Source: Hedera helix
Lineage: Eukaryota > Streptophyta > Magnoliopsida > Apiales > Araliaceae
DNA: 64,000 bases
Assembly (NCBI GenBank): GCA_947179155.2
Contig: OX359264.1
Span: 60,723,202-60,787,201 of the forward strand
Direction of reading: 5' to 3'
The notes under the pieces are model-generated. The model worked only from the letters and a program-made list of their open reading frames with translations, was not told the origin of the DNA and did no database searches. This document shows positions 11,046 through 21,323 of this stretch, in pieces (position 1 is the first letter of the stretch; each line of letters starts with the position of its first letter). Position numbers and translations under genes: made by a program.

Positions 11046-13523
11046 TTAGTACTTCTGAGGTGGCTTCTGGGTTGGAAGCAATCCAAACCGTTTCTTTAGA
11101 AGAACTCTTTGCCTTGAGTACTTGTCATCAGGCGAAAAGCGAGCTGAAAATAAGGTAAACATTGGTTAAAAGAACGTTTCAACTACAAAATGTACAGTGC
11201 CTGTATAATACTTCCAAATTTATCATAATATATGTATATAATATGGACCAATGGCATGTTTAGAGTACCGGTTGAGCAGAGGAGATATCCTACTCTAATT
11301 ATGGTTTGAATAAGAAGCTCATTTTAGTTTCTAAAAGCCAGATAATAATCAATGAAAATGCTTAAGAGAGAAAAAAAATAATTTAAAAACGGCACTAGCA
11401 CCAAAGCGATATAAACTATGTCCCCATAAAAATTGCTTCTGCACCACATTATGGCAAAGCAAGACCAAAGAATGTGCAAAACCAGCAGACAGAAATTAGA
11501 AATATAATGGGTGAAGTTTGGATGCACTTCTCGAAACTAAACACAGGCCAATTTCATTAAATACAATTTCCTAGAAGAAAAAATAAGAGTAGAATAGGAA
11601 TGAGAAGAATCACAAGTCATAACTTCAATTCACAGATATCAGACAGAGCTGTGGGAATTTTTATTTTTTTTGATAAGTAAAACAATTGCGGGTAAATTAT
11701 CTAAAGATCGTGGCCGGATTTACTACCACCTCATCTGTTATACTGAGTATAACAGACTAACAGAGCCGAGAACATAAACTGACCCCATGCCAGAAACGAC
11801 AAATTTTAAATCTAGTTTATAACTGAGTTCAAAGTAACCACCAGGGATTGTCCAAATTGTTGAATTGATAATAGGCACTGTAAGCTTGGGATTGGCATCC
11901 CCAAGGACGGATCTACCCTTGGGCAAGGGTGGTCAATTGCCCACCCTAAATAGTATTCTCTCCGTGCCAAAATAAAGAATTAAGTTCTACATTTTAAAGT
12001 AAATTTGAGATATTTTTAAACTCAAAATTGATATGATTCATTTAACATTGTTCATAATTGTACTGTTTAAAATAAATTAATTTATATCAATTTTGAATTT
12101 TAAAATATCTTCAATTTACTTCAAAAAGTAAATATTAATCTTATATTTTGGAACGGATGAAGTATGACTTAGTACCTATATTGAAAAATATATATTTGAT
12201 ACCATTTAACATGAAACAATTATGAAATAATTTCTAGAAATGAAACATCGAATAATGATTTTGTAATGAATTTCATACAATTTTGGTAGAAATTTATACT
12301 ATGTAATTTTACTTATATATATTGTCATTAATTTTTTTTCCCGTAATTATGTTTTTTAAGTTAAAATATTGACAACCCTTGATTAAATTCCTGCGTCCGT
12401 CACTAGGTATCTCATAAGCTATCCATTATTTGCACTACTAATTTGGACTGGCAAAACATTTTTTAAATGGAAATCTTCTCTCTAAAAGAACAGCATATTT
12501 TCAACTAATATTAACATCATATAATCATAAAGGGAGATGCAACAAAGTCTAATGCCCTTGTAGGATTATTAACTGAATACTATTTTCGAAAATCCAGAGC
12601 CAAAAGTCCAACCAAATTAAACTTAACTTAATAAACACAAAGTCTTGTCCGTAGCACAGGGAAACCAAACTCCAGTGCAATAAGTTTTAAAAATAATAAT
12701 AACAGCAGTTGGTTCTCTAAGTCCAAACACCCATAAATAACCTTAATTTGAAAGGTGTTTATAACACAATTAAAAATAAAGATCTCACCAAGCATATAAT
12801 TAAGCACACAGGTCAATATGGAGCCTAAATTAAGGAAAGGGACACAATAGGGACCCTTTAAATTTTTAATCTCCCTAATATCCTCTAATGCAAATTCCCA
12901 AAAAAAAACACTTAAAAAGTGATTACTTCAATAGTAAAACATTGAAATGAATTACCTGGATGAGCAGACTCTGTGGCCAACCCAAGTGGTGTTTCTTTCT
13001 GCATTGACAGAAAGCAATCAAAAGTTAAAAAGAGTAGACCGTATTCAAAAAATAAATAAAGTACATTGCTGATTGGCACAAATATAATGATATTCCTAAT
13101 CTCAATATTCCTCAAGATTCTTTGACTACCCTTCTAAAATCTAGTTCAGCTTATAACTACTGAATATAACTCGCAAATCAATATTAACCTCAATATGAAT
13201 AATAGAATATATAAAACATCACGGAAATATTCCAAACACGATGAATCCTTAGATTTTTGCATTTTGGCATAATATTATTTCAAATGAAAGTACTATTATA
13301 CGATGACAACCACAACTACATTTATTTTGAACCAAACAAAAGGCATAAACTATTGCAAAAAATGAAGTTCTACATTAACTTTGGGATATAAAAAATTCAA
13401 AATCGTTTTTGAAATGCCCCAGGTATTAAACCAGCAGAATATATCATACGAATAAAAGCTAGGATCAACCTTAGTGGTGTAAACTTTGTCCCCGTTATCG
13501 TTTATGTAAAACTGGAGATACAT
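11046..13523 (-). CDS. NOP10: H/ACA ribonucleoprotein complex subunit 3 (NOP10)
   Basis: This encodes the 64-residue NOP10, a core protein of H/ACA snoRNPs. It works with dyskerin/CBF5, GAR1 and NHP2 in rRNA pseudouridylation in the nucleolus and Cajal bodies. Coding exons on the minus strand are 13470-13523 (MYLQFYINDNGDKVYTTK), 12956-12998 (KETPLGLATESAHP) and 11046-11143 (ARFSPDDKYSRQRVLLKKRF to the end PPQKY). The pieces sum to 195 nt (64 codons plus TAA), exactly the usual length, and all introns are GT-AG. The N-terminal half forms the small zinc-ribbon-like fold; the C-terminal half is the linker and helix contacting CBF5. Some family members keep zinc cysteines, but eukaryotic NOP10 usually lacks them, as here. 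A further intron in the 5' UTR spans 13544-13686. Intron 2 (1.8 kb) holds transposon insertions. The promoter carries ribosome-biogenesis type motifs. Confidence 0.95.
11905..12406. mobile_element. hAT-like non-autonomous element in NOP10 intron 2, with nested Stowaway
   Basis: The left end AAGGACGGATCTACCCTTGG and the inverse of the right end (CTAGTGACGGACGCAGGAAT) are imperfect terminal inverted repeats of the common plant TGACGGA type. Flanks GCATCCCC and GTATCTCA match at 5 of 8 positions, compatible with a decayed 8-bp duplication. A Stowaway copy sits inside. Boundaries are approximate. Confidence 0.5.
11954..12166. mobile_element. Stowaway-type MITE, nested
   Basis: The left end reads CTCTCCGTGCCAAAATA, and the right end reads TATTTTGGAACGGATGAAGTA. 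These are the inverted ends of Tc1/mariner-derived Stowaway MITEs (CTCCCTCCGT-like), in a TA context. It is about 210 bp, AT-rich and non-coding. Confidence 0.7.
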
Positions 13524-13543
13524 TTTTACAGCTTAATGTGCTC

Positions 13544-13735
13544 CTGCAATGAAACATCAGATTTTCCACGAATGAGCCAATATATTTGGACATTCGTTTT
13601 TAAAAAAGTTCTAAACAACATAAAAATAATTCCTTTTCCTTCCCACTGATTCCTGATCAGATGGATTTTTGAAGAACAAAGCTTACCAGAAGAGAGGCAA
13701 CAAATCCCTATTCTGTTGAACGCTTAAACCCTAGG
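13544..13735 (-). promoter_or_regulatory. NOP10 5' UTR with leader intron and telo-box
   Basis: On the minus strand a leader exon ends at 13687 with CTTCTG followed by GTAAGC. The intron runs to TGCAG at 13544, and the last 20 nt before the ATG follow. AAACCCTA (13726-13733, plus-strand reading) is a telo-box, a motif common at the transcription start of plant ribosome-biogenesis genes. The transcription start is estimated at about 13735. Confidence 0.6.
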
Positions 13736-13789
13736 ACTTTGCTACACTCCAGTCCAGTGTTTAGGAATTAGGGTATATATCCATGGTTT

Positions 13790-13822
13790 TGGGCCCAAAA
13801 TTGGGCTTTTGATCTCTGGGCC
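13790..13822 (-). promoter_or_regulatory. Site II (TGGGCY) cluster in NOP10 promoter
   Basis: TGGGCC at 13790-13795, TGGGCT at 13802-13807 and TGGGCC at 13817-13822 lie 50-90 bp upstream of the presumed start, next to a telo-box. Site II elements bind TCP factors and, together with telo-boxes, mark growth-regulated promoters of ribosomal and nucleolar genes. This is visible in the sequence; function is inferred from the family of promoters. Confidence 0.65.
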
Positions 13823-13901
13823 TTGTGACGAGCTTTGGAATATTTCTCATTTATATAATGTACCAACTGGTTGGCAAGACTATTCGGCCTCTTGTGACTG
13901 C

Positions 13902-14243
13902 TGTTTGTTTGAGTCTGAATGGGGTCTGAATCTGAATCGGTAAGTGGCTGAATGGTTAAGTGCGTTTGTTTGGAAAAAAATTCGTCTGAATGGCTGAATC
14001 GGTCAGATGGCGCGGCTGAATGGTTAAGGTCAGAATTTGTGGCTGAATGGAGAAAAAAAAAAAAAAAAAAAATTTATATTATGTAATATTAAATAAATTT
14101 ACAACAACTTTGAATTTTTTCAAAGGGGTAAAATATTAAAAATATGTCATTCAGATATGTTAATTATCAAACAACTTTTTTCATTCAGATTCAGCTCATT
14201 CAGATTCAGATTCAACTCATTCAATTTTTATCAAACACTCCCT
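13902..14243. mobile_element. hAT-type MITE upstream of NOP10
   Basis: The left side (CTGTTTGTTTGAGTCTGAAT, then GGGGTCTGAATCTGAATCGG) and the inverse of the right side (AGTGTTTGATAAAAATTGAA, then ATGAGTTGAATCTGAATCTG) form long imperfect inverted repeats of the abundant TCTGAATCTGAATG family. A 19-base A run sits in the middle. The edges are approximate and no clear target duplication was found. Confidence 0.65.
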
Positions 14244-14286
14244 TTAAAGTACACGAATTCGATTGGTCGATCGGCCATTTTAGATA

Positions 14287-14552
14287 TACTATCTCCAAAC
14301 CGAAAGATTAATTTAATTTTAATTTTAAATTTAAATTGATCAATTTTTAAATTAAAATTTATTATTATTTTTTTAATATAGCATATAGGGTAAATAAATT
14401 ATAACTATAACAAACTATATTTAATTTACTACCATATCTAATTTTAAGATATTAAAAAATATAAATATATTTATTTAATTTTTAATTTTTAAATTAGTCA
14501 ATTCTATCACAAAAAGTCAAATTAAATTAGTTTTTACCGAACAGAGGGAGTA
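14287..14552. mobile_element. Stowaway MITE
   Basis: The left end is CTATCTCCAAACCGAAAGAT. The inverse of the right end is CTCCCTCTGTTCGGTAAAAA followed by CTAATTTAATTTGAC. TA stands at both outer edges. It is 266 bp and very AT-rich. This is the inverted-repeat signature of Tc1/mariner-derived MITEs. Confidence 0.7.
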
Positions 14553-15077
14553 GCAAGCATGAGAATATATTTTGGAAGGAGAACCGGAAATAAACGGATA
14601 TACTCTTATTTTATATACATTTATTAAATAAGCTCAATTTTGTATTTGGTGAACCAATTCAAGTTTAACCAGAAGAGTGGAAAGTGAACCATTTTAATAT
14701 CACGAACCATTTTAATATCACTTCACTAATCTATATATATGATAAATAAGAAATCATCGAAGAATCTTAAATTTTAGGAATAACTCTTTAACTCTAAAAT
14801 CTTTATATTTATCTATATATATAATAAATAGCCCTAAATTTTAAAAATGATCTTTCAATTCAAAATTATATATAATACCTTAAAATTCTACTTATAAATA
14901 AAATTTAAAATCCTAAAAAAATATTACATCCAATATATATATATATATATCTTAAAAAAAATCATAGACCACTGCCGTTAAAAAAGAAAAAACTATAACT
15001 CAACTGCTATCATGTCTTTTTGCATAATATTTATCAATCATGGACATCCAATCAGAATTTTTTTTATCAATCATAAA
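14553..15077. other. AT-rich intergenic DNA
   Basis: No gene, RNA or clear transposon was recognised here. It includes short runs of TA dinucleotides near 14933-14951 and ends with ATAAA, the left target-site copy of the next solo LTR. Confidence 0.6.
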
Positions 15078-16814
15078 TGTGACGCCCCCAAATTGAGCTC
15101 ACACCACTTAATTTTGAGTCGTCAAAAGAGTATAATAAAATTATTACAATACATTATCCAATAATACACAACTAAGTCTTTACTATTATTGTCACATTAT
15201 CTTATAATATGGTAAAAACTACTGTAGCAACTATCTCAGACCATCATTCAATTTCTCTTTTCTCCCCGCTAGTCTAATAAAAAATATCATAACTAAGATA
15301 ATGACGTATAAATTATCATAAGTCTTCAACGGTTGAGTTTTTGATAGAATAATGTAAACAACAAATTTTAAATCAACAACTGCAGTTAAGTTATTGAATA
15401 AAGTTTATATCAACAACTGCAGCGGAATAATAACCATTAGGAGAATCATGTAAATCATGACTGTGACGCCCCCAAATCTAGGCCCACACAGCCCAAACTT
15501 GAGTCGTCAAAAGACTACAACAAAATTATTACAATGAAATACAACGTACAACAATACAGTGGATAATACAACACAACTAAGTCTTCATTATTATTGCCAC
15601 ACTATTTTATAACACGTGAAGACTATGATAGCTATCCCCGCACTCTCACTCCATTCCCCGGCTAGACCCCGTTACGTTCTCATCTCCTGTTGAAAAACAA
15701 TGGAACGAAAAGAAAGGGTGAGCTCAAATAGCCCAGTAAGAAATATCATGACTAAGATAATGACGAATAATTTATCATTAGCCTTCAACAGTTGAGTTCT
15801 TGATAGAATACAATAGACTACAAGGTTTATATCAAAAACTGCAGTTAAATTCTTAAACAACGTTCAGATCAATAATAGCAGCGGAATGAGCAATCTATTA
15901 GAAGAATAATGCAGACTATAATGTCCACTCGCTTCTCTTTTTAGTAAAAATATCATCAACTTTTATCATCTGAAATACCATTAGTCAAGATAATACAACT
16001 TTACAGTTCCTGGTCATAATCATGCAGATCAACAGTTCGTCTTTGCACTACGGGCCAAAGACATTCAATATAACACCAACGGTCATGATTATACCAGATT
16101 CAGCCTTTGGTCATAATCATACCAACCAACAGTTCATCTTTGCACTACGGGCCAAAGAGAACATTAACCACGTGCCATAAAAGACACCGAACAGATGTAT
16201 CGCCTTTAACCTAGTATATCGCCTTTAACCTATCATCTGTTCAACAATTATATCACATCTGTGCCCCCGGCCACAGATATTCACAACAGTTTGATTCTTG
16301 ATGATTAATACAAATAACAGTGATACAAATGATGAACAGAAGAACAGGATAAACAATAAGTATCAGAAGTTTACTTTGTGCAGATTCAAATAATGTCCAA
16401 ATTGTCAACATGATGTGGAGTGAAATTTAAAAATGATATTCAAGATCCACAGTTCAGAATAACGGTTACAGTTCAATAGAAAGGTTCACGTAAATAGGAA
16501 GGTTCAGTTGAAATAATGAAGTTCAACTATTATGGAACATATAATATTTTCAAGAATTATAGAAGCAATAGTTCCATAATAAGTTTCGATTTAGGAGTAT
16601 GAAAGAAAATAATATCCCTTACCGTAGCAGGTTTGATTAACAAAAGGTGAAGGAAATTAATATCCCTTACCATAGTAAGTTTGAATAATGGAAGATGAAA
16701 AAGATGGTATCCCTTATGAGTATAAAGGAAAATGATATCACTTACGAATATGGAATAAAAGTGTCATGTGATAATTCGTGTAGACAAATTATTTCCACAC
16801 GAGACAAATAACAA

Positions 16815-17072
16815 GGGTTATTCACCAACAGGCGATAATCCGCACCGTAAGGTTATTCCCATCAATTTGAATACGAATAGTTATTCACCAAACAGGCGTA
16901 ATCCGCACCGTAAGGTTATTCCCACAATTTAATAGAATTTGAACACGAAGAGTTATTCACCAAACAGGCGATAATCCGCACCGTAAGGTTATTCTCAAAG
17001 ATTAATAAGGAATGAATACAAAAGGTTATTCACCAACAGGCGGTAAACCGCGCCGTAAGGTTATTCCCACAA
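16815..17072 (-). repeat. Leader tandem repeats of the nested LTR, four copies
   Basis: Four units of the form GGTTATTC...GCACCGTAAGGTTATTC lie at about 16815-16860, 16879-16922, 16951-16994 and 17024-17072. They are the inverse of the 2139-2415 array. The GCGG...CCGC core varies between units (GATAATCCGC, GTAATCCGC and GGTAAACCGC in plus reading). Confidence 0.8.
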
Positions 17073-17657
17073 TTTAATACATGGAAATAAATGGCACAAG
17101 AAAGAAACGATATTATTTTCGAGAATCAAAGAATGATAATCCCTTCAAGTAAGAAAGAAAATAATATCCATTTATGATGATGAAAAGAGTGATACCCCTT
17201 ACCTTAACACGTGACTGGATATTGATTTAAATGAGATTGATCAACCTATATATTTTTAATATAATTAGTAATTACCACATATAAATTTCAAAGTATATGA
17301 TAACTCGTATATTATGAACTATCAAAATTATATATATTTAACATAATTTTTGTAGTATAATATAACAACTTTAAAATAGTTTTTAAAATAATATTCCAAA
17401 ATAAATCTTCCAAAGAAAGCTTTTAAAAATGAATCTTCTCAAAGAAGAGTCTTCTAAAGGAAGATTTGTGAATACCGTGAAAAATAGGAATTTATGAAAT
17501 TACTACTCTTTAATAAAACACTTACTTGAAAAATTCCTGCACTCCTTTTGGCTTTCAAACTCTCAAAATAACCTTACTATTCTCAGAGAAAACTCATAAA
17601 ATTCTTATAGAAAAATTTTATGTTTTAGGTGTGATTTTTCTATTCAGCTGAGCAAGC

Positions 17658-17665
17658 TATTTATA
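17658..17665 (-). promoter_or_regulatory. TATA box of nested LTR
   Basis: TATAAATA on the minus strand, in the same LTR position as 1805-1812 and 63715-63722. Confidence 0.6.
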
Positions 17666-19862
17666 GGAGAAAATAAGTTACTATGCGTGGTAGGTGAACA
17701 GAAAAAAATTCAGCAGAGGCTGCTGCGCAGCCTCCACCAACTCTTCAGCAAATTCTCACATTTCTCACATTTCATGTGGGCCCCACAATGGGTCCCACAT
17801 GTTTCTTACTATTCACGTACTATTCACGTCACTATTCACGCCACTATTCACGTTACTATTTCAAATAGTAAAATTAATTATTTTATTTTTTATTTATTTA
17901 TTTATTTATTTATTTATTCTTCCTGTGAGTCCAACATATAAAATAATGTTACCACAATAATGTAAGAAACACGTTACATATTTTTATTAATTTAATAATA
18001 TAAATTATAGTGTATTTGCTACTGTGACAATTATTAGATTCAATAATTTTAAACTACAGTGCACCAACAATTATTGGCTCGATGATATGAAATACAGTGT
18101 AATGACAATTATTGAATCAATAATGCAAAATACTGTGTAGCAACAATAATTGAATTGATAATATAAAATATTATGCAGTGACAATTATTGATGAAATGAT
18201 GCGTAACAATTACGGTGTCAATTATCAGACCAATAATATGAGACACTGTGCAATACCGTGTGCTACTGTAGAGTACCGTGTGCTACAGAAAATACCATAA
18301 ATTACCGTATGCTACTATTCTTTTATCACCGGTATTTTAACAGTTAACACCGTTGACTATTTTTATTTAAAAAGGTTACTTCTGTCGTTTTCTATATCCG
18401 ACAAATATTCCGTTGTGGGGTCCACAAATAATTTGTTATTTCGGCGCCGTCGTACGGCCCGAATATTCCCCGACAAAACGAATATTCCCCGACAAAAAGA
18501 ATATTGTCCGACAAAATAAAATTTGCACATAACATCCTTAACTTTCAATTTTGTCAATTTAACCATTTACTGTTTCAGGAAAAATATATATGAAGAAAAA
18601 TTAAATTTTGTATTTCATAAATTCGGGGTCTTACAATATCTACTAGCTTATATTTTTTAGAAAAATCATCATTAACCTTTATCATCGAAATACTATTGGT
18701 CGTGATCATGCCAAACAACAATTATTTTTTGCCTCAGGCCAAAGATAACATTCACTGCGTGCTCTAAAAGACACATTACTATTATATCGCATTTATCCTA
18801 TCATCTGTACCACATGTTAGAGATATTCACAATAACTTGATTATGATGATTAGTACTATAGATATCAAAAGTTTATAATTTTTACTTTGTTCATAGTCAA
18901 ATAATATCGAAATTGTCAATATGATGTACAGAAAAAGGTGTTCAAGTCCAAGAATATTGTCAAATAATATCCAAATTCACGCATTTTTCTAACTTAATCT
19001 ATACCATCCATTAACTAATCACATGATTCACACCTTAATCTAACTTTATATACACCATCTATTAGCAAGTCATATGATTCACACATTTTATTAACTTAAT
19101 CTACATCATCCATTAGCAAATCACATGATTTCATACCTTAAACTACACCATCTATCACACATTTCACATTTTTAATCTTCACACTACACATTTAAAGATT
19201 ATATTATCCATCTTTTATATTATTATATTATTGACTTAATATCACAATTATTTAAATATTTAGTATTATTCAAATAATTAGTCTGTCTAACTGTTTAATA
19301 CCTGTGACTATTACTGGTTCAACGATACAAGACACTGTGTATTGTGATGATTATTAACTCGATAATGTAAAATATTGTGCAATTATAATTATTGATTCAA
19401 TAATGTAAAATACTGTGTAATGACAGTTATTGATGAAATACTGTGTAATGGTCACTTTATCAGTTCAAATATATGACACACTGTGCAATATTGCGTGCTA
19501 CTGTAAAATATAATAAAATACTGTATATTACTATTCTTTTATCACTTTGTATTTGAATAGTTAAAACTAATAGTATCGTTGACCATTTTTATTTTTAAAA
19601 GGTTAATGCTGTCGTTTTCTATATCCGGCAATATTTCTTTGTAGGGTCCACCAATGACTGGTTATTTTTGCCCCGTCATACAGATCAAATGTTTTATAAC
19701 AAATCGAATATTATTCGACAGAATAAATATTTTCTTTTATTTTATAATTTACACATAACATCATTAACTTTTAACTTTTATCAATATAACACCTTATTGT
19801 TTCAGAATAATATATGAAGAAAATTAAATTTTATTCAATAAAAGTCGAGGTCTTACAATAAA

Positions 19863-20783
19863 CATCCAATCATAAAAAAATTGGATGTATGGTAATTTAT
19901 TTGATAATTATTTTGCACGTTTTCTTTTAAATTTAGTTCAATAACTGTGTTTATTTTTTTATTGGTGAATTATGCATATTACATCATCGCATGCTATAGT
20001 AATTTGAATGTTGAGGACGTTGTGAAGATTAGTCAAGTATTACAATAGTGTAACATTAGTAGTTTCAATATAAGTAATTCATCAATAATTTTTATATCAA
20101 CCATGATAAGTTTCAACCGTATCCAAAATTTATAAGGAATCACGAGATCTTTTTTTTAGTTAAAATTTAAGAATACGTCGTATATTTAAAAAAAATTCAT
20201 GTTTTTTCTATAAAAAAAAAAAGTCAGTCAAGTATTTTTTTCCATCCTTTATTCACTTTATTTTTTTATGTCAATTTTTATTATTATACTTATGTACTTA
20301 TCATTATTTCCTATTTTCATATAAATTTTAATTTAGTTAGCCTGCTGTAAAATTCATATTATTATCAATTATATTAATAATTTTAAATTATTAGATTATT
20401 TAAGTAAAACTTTTTGAATTTAAATGTAATTTATTATTACATAAATAAATGAATATAGATTCAATATATAAAATAAATTATGTCTTTAGCATATTATCTA
20501 CGTACACACACACATGTTTATATTAGTTTTGTTATATTTATAATATACATGGTATAATAAGAATTATAAAAGATTTACTCATGCTGTTTAATTTTTCATC
20601 GATTTTTGGACAAAATAATTTGGCAATAAAAGTGCTCAAGTTTTATGTCAATTTTTTATATTCTTTGTCCATTAAAAAAATCAATAACAAAAAAATTGGG
20701 TAACAAATTTAAGTTTTTTGTTCATTTTAAAATTAAAACTTATCTTTACATAGTAAATAAAGATAACGGTCACCTTTGATATA
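19863..20783. other. AT-rich intergenic DNA
   Basis: No gene was recognised in these 0.9 kb. Base composition is strongly AT, with poly-A/T runs. It separates the LTR cluster from the NECAP gene. Confidence 0.6.
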
Positions 20784-20947
20784 GGAAACTAATATTTTTA
20801 TATTATTTTTTTGATAGTTTTATACGATAGATCTCACAAAAATATTATTATAGATAAATAACTACAGTTAAATTATTATTATAAATATTTTTATGAAGTC
20901 TATCGAATAAAATTATCAAAAAAAATAGCATAAAAATATCAATTCCC
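20784..20947. mobile_element. 164-bp MITE with long inverted repeats and 8-bp duplication
   Basis: The arms GGAAACTAATATTTTTATAT... and the inverse of the right side (GGGAATTGATATTTTTATGC...) match over about 65 bp, leaving a loop of about 25 bp. TTGATATA occurs on both sides (20776-20783 and 20948-20955). The 8-bp duplication suggests a hAT-type source. Confidence 0.8.
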
Positions 20948-20955
20948 TTGATATA

Positions 20956-21323
20956 CTCTATTAAATATAGTTATTTCAATATTAGTAAGTAGTGTATATT
21001 GGCACTATTATTCTTAGTTTGAAATTCTATATAATAAAATATAACTATTTTTATATTTATAATTCAACTAATAAAATTGTCTAAAATTTAAAATAAATTT
21101 AACTTTTAATAATGTGAAAAGCACGAGTTATAAGTTACTGTGGAACAAAAAGTCGAAATCAGAAAGGTATCATTTTTCTTTTTTCGGATTCCAAGTGTCC
21201 AAAACACGCAGTTGACACTCCAAGCCCATGTATACCTGCAACTTATAAATTGATTGATTCCTTCCCAGTTCCCCCTCACCGGCCTTCTCTCTCTTCAAGA
21301 TCATCCATCTCCCCTCAGAAACG
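20956..21323 (+). promoter_or_regulatory. NECAP upstream region and leader
   Basis: An AT-rich upstream stretch leads to TATAAAT at 21244-21250, about 75 bp before the ATG at 21324. A CT-rich leader (CTTCTCTCTCTTCAAG) follows. A short 5' UTR of about 45 nt is inferred. Confidence 0.45.

Larger units (their letters stand above)
15462..18635 (-). mobile_element. Younger solo LTR of gypsy family A (3.17 kb) nested in the old one
   Basis: It starts (plus reading) TGTGACGCCCCCAAATCTAG and ends CGGGGTCTTACA. It is a full-length inverse match to the LTR at 661-3598, including the 73-bp leader repeats (16815-17072), the TATA box (minus, 17658-17665) and the GAATATTC motifs (18461-18515). Flanks ATGAC and ATATC agree at 3 of 5 positions, so the duplication is decayed or imperfect. 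No internal element sequence adjoins either side, hence a solo LTR. ORFs inside it, such as 17687-17960, are accidental. Confidence 0.85.
15078..19857 (-). mobile_element. Old solo LTR of gypsy family A (minus strand), split by a younger copy
   Basis: Outer ends are TGTGACGCCCCCAAATTGAG at 15078 and GGTCTTACA ending at 19857 (plus-strand reading), the inverse of the family A ends. ATAAA is present on both sides (15073-15077 and 19858-19862). The LTR sequence runs 15078-15461 and continues at 18636-19857, only about 1.6 kb. It is therefore internally deleted and clearly more diverged than the other copies. Its continuity across the nested insertion is visible from the order of conserved LTR segments. 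Confidence 0.85.

Noticed and set aside
17687..17960. Two overlapping ORFs with ATTCACGT repeats
   Set aside because: They are within the nested LTR in a simple-sequence region ((TTTA)n at 17885-17918) and antisense to the element.
661..18635. LTRs at 661-3598 and 15462-18635 as the two ends of one element
   Set aside because: They are in opposite orientation, and NOP10 plus other elements lie between them.
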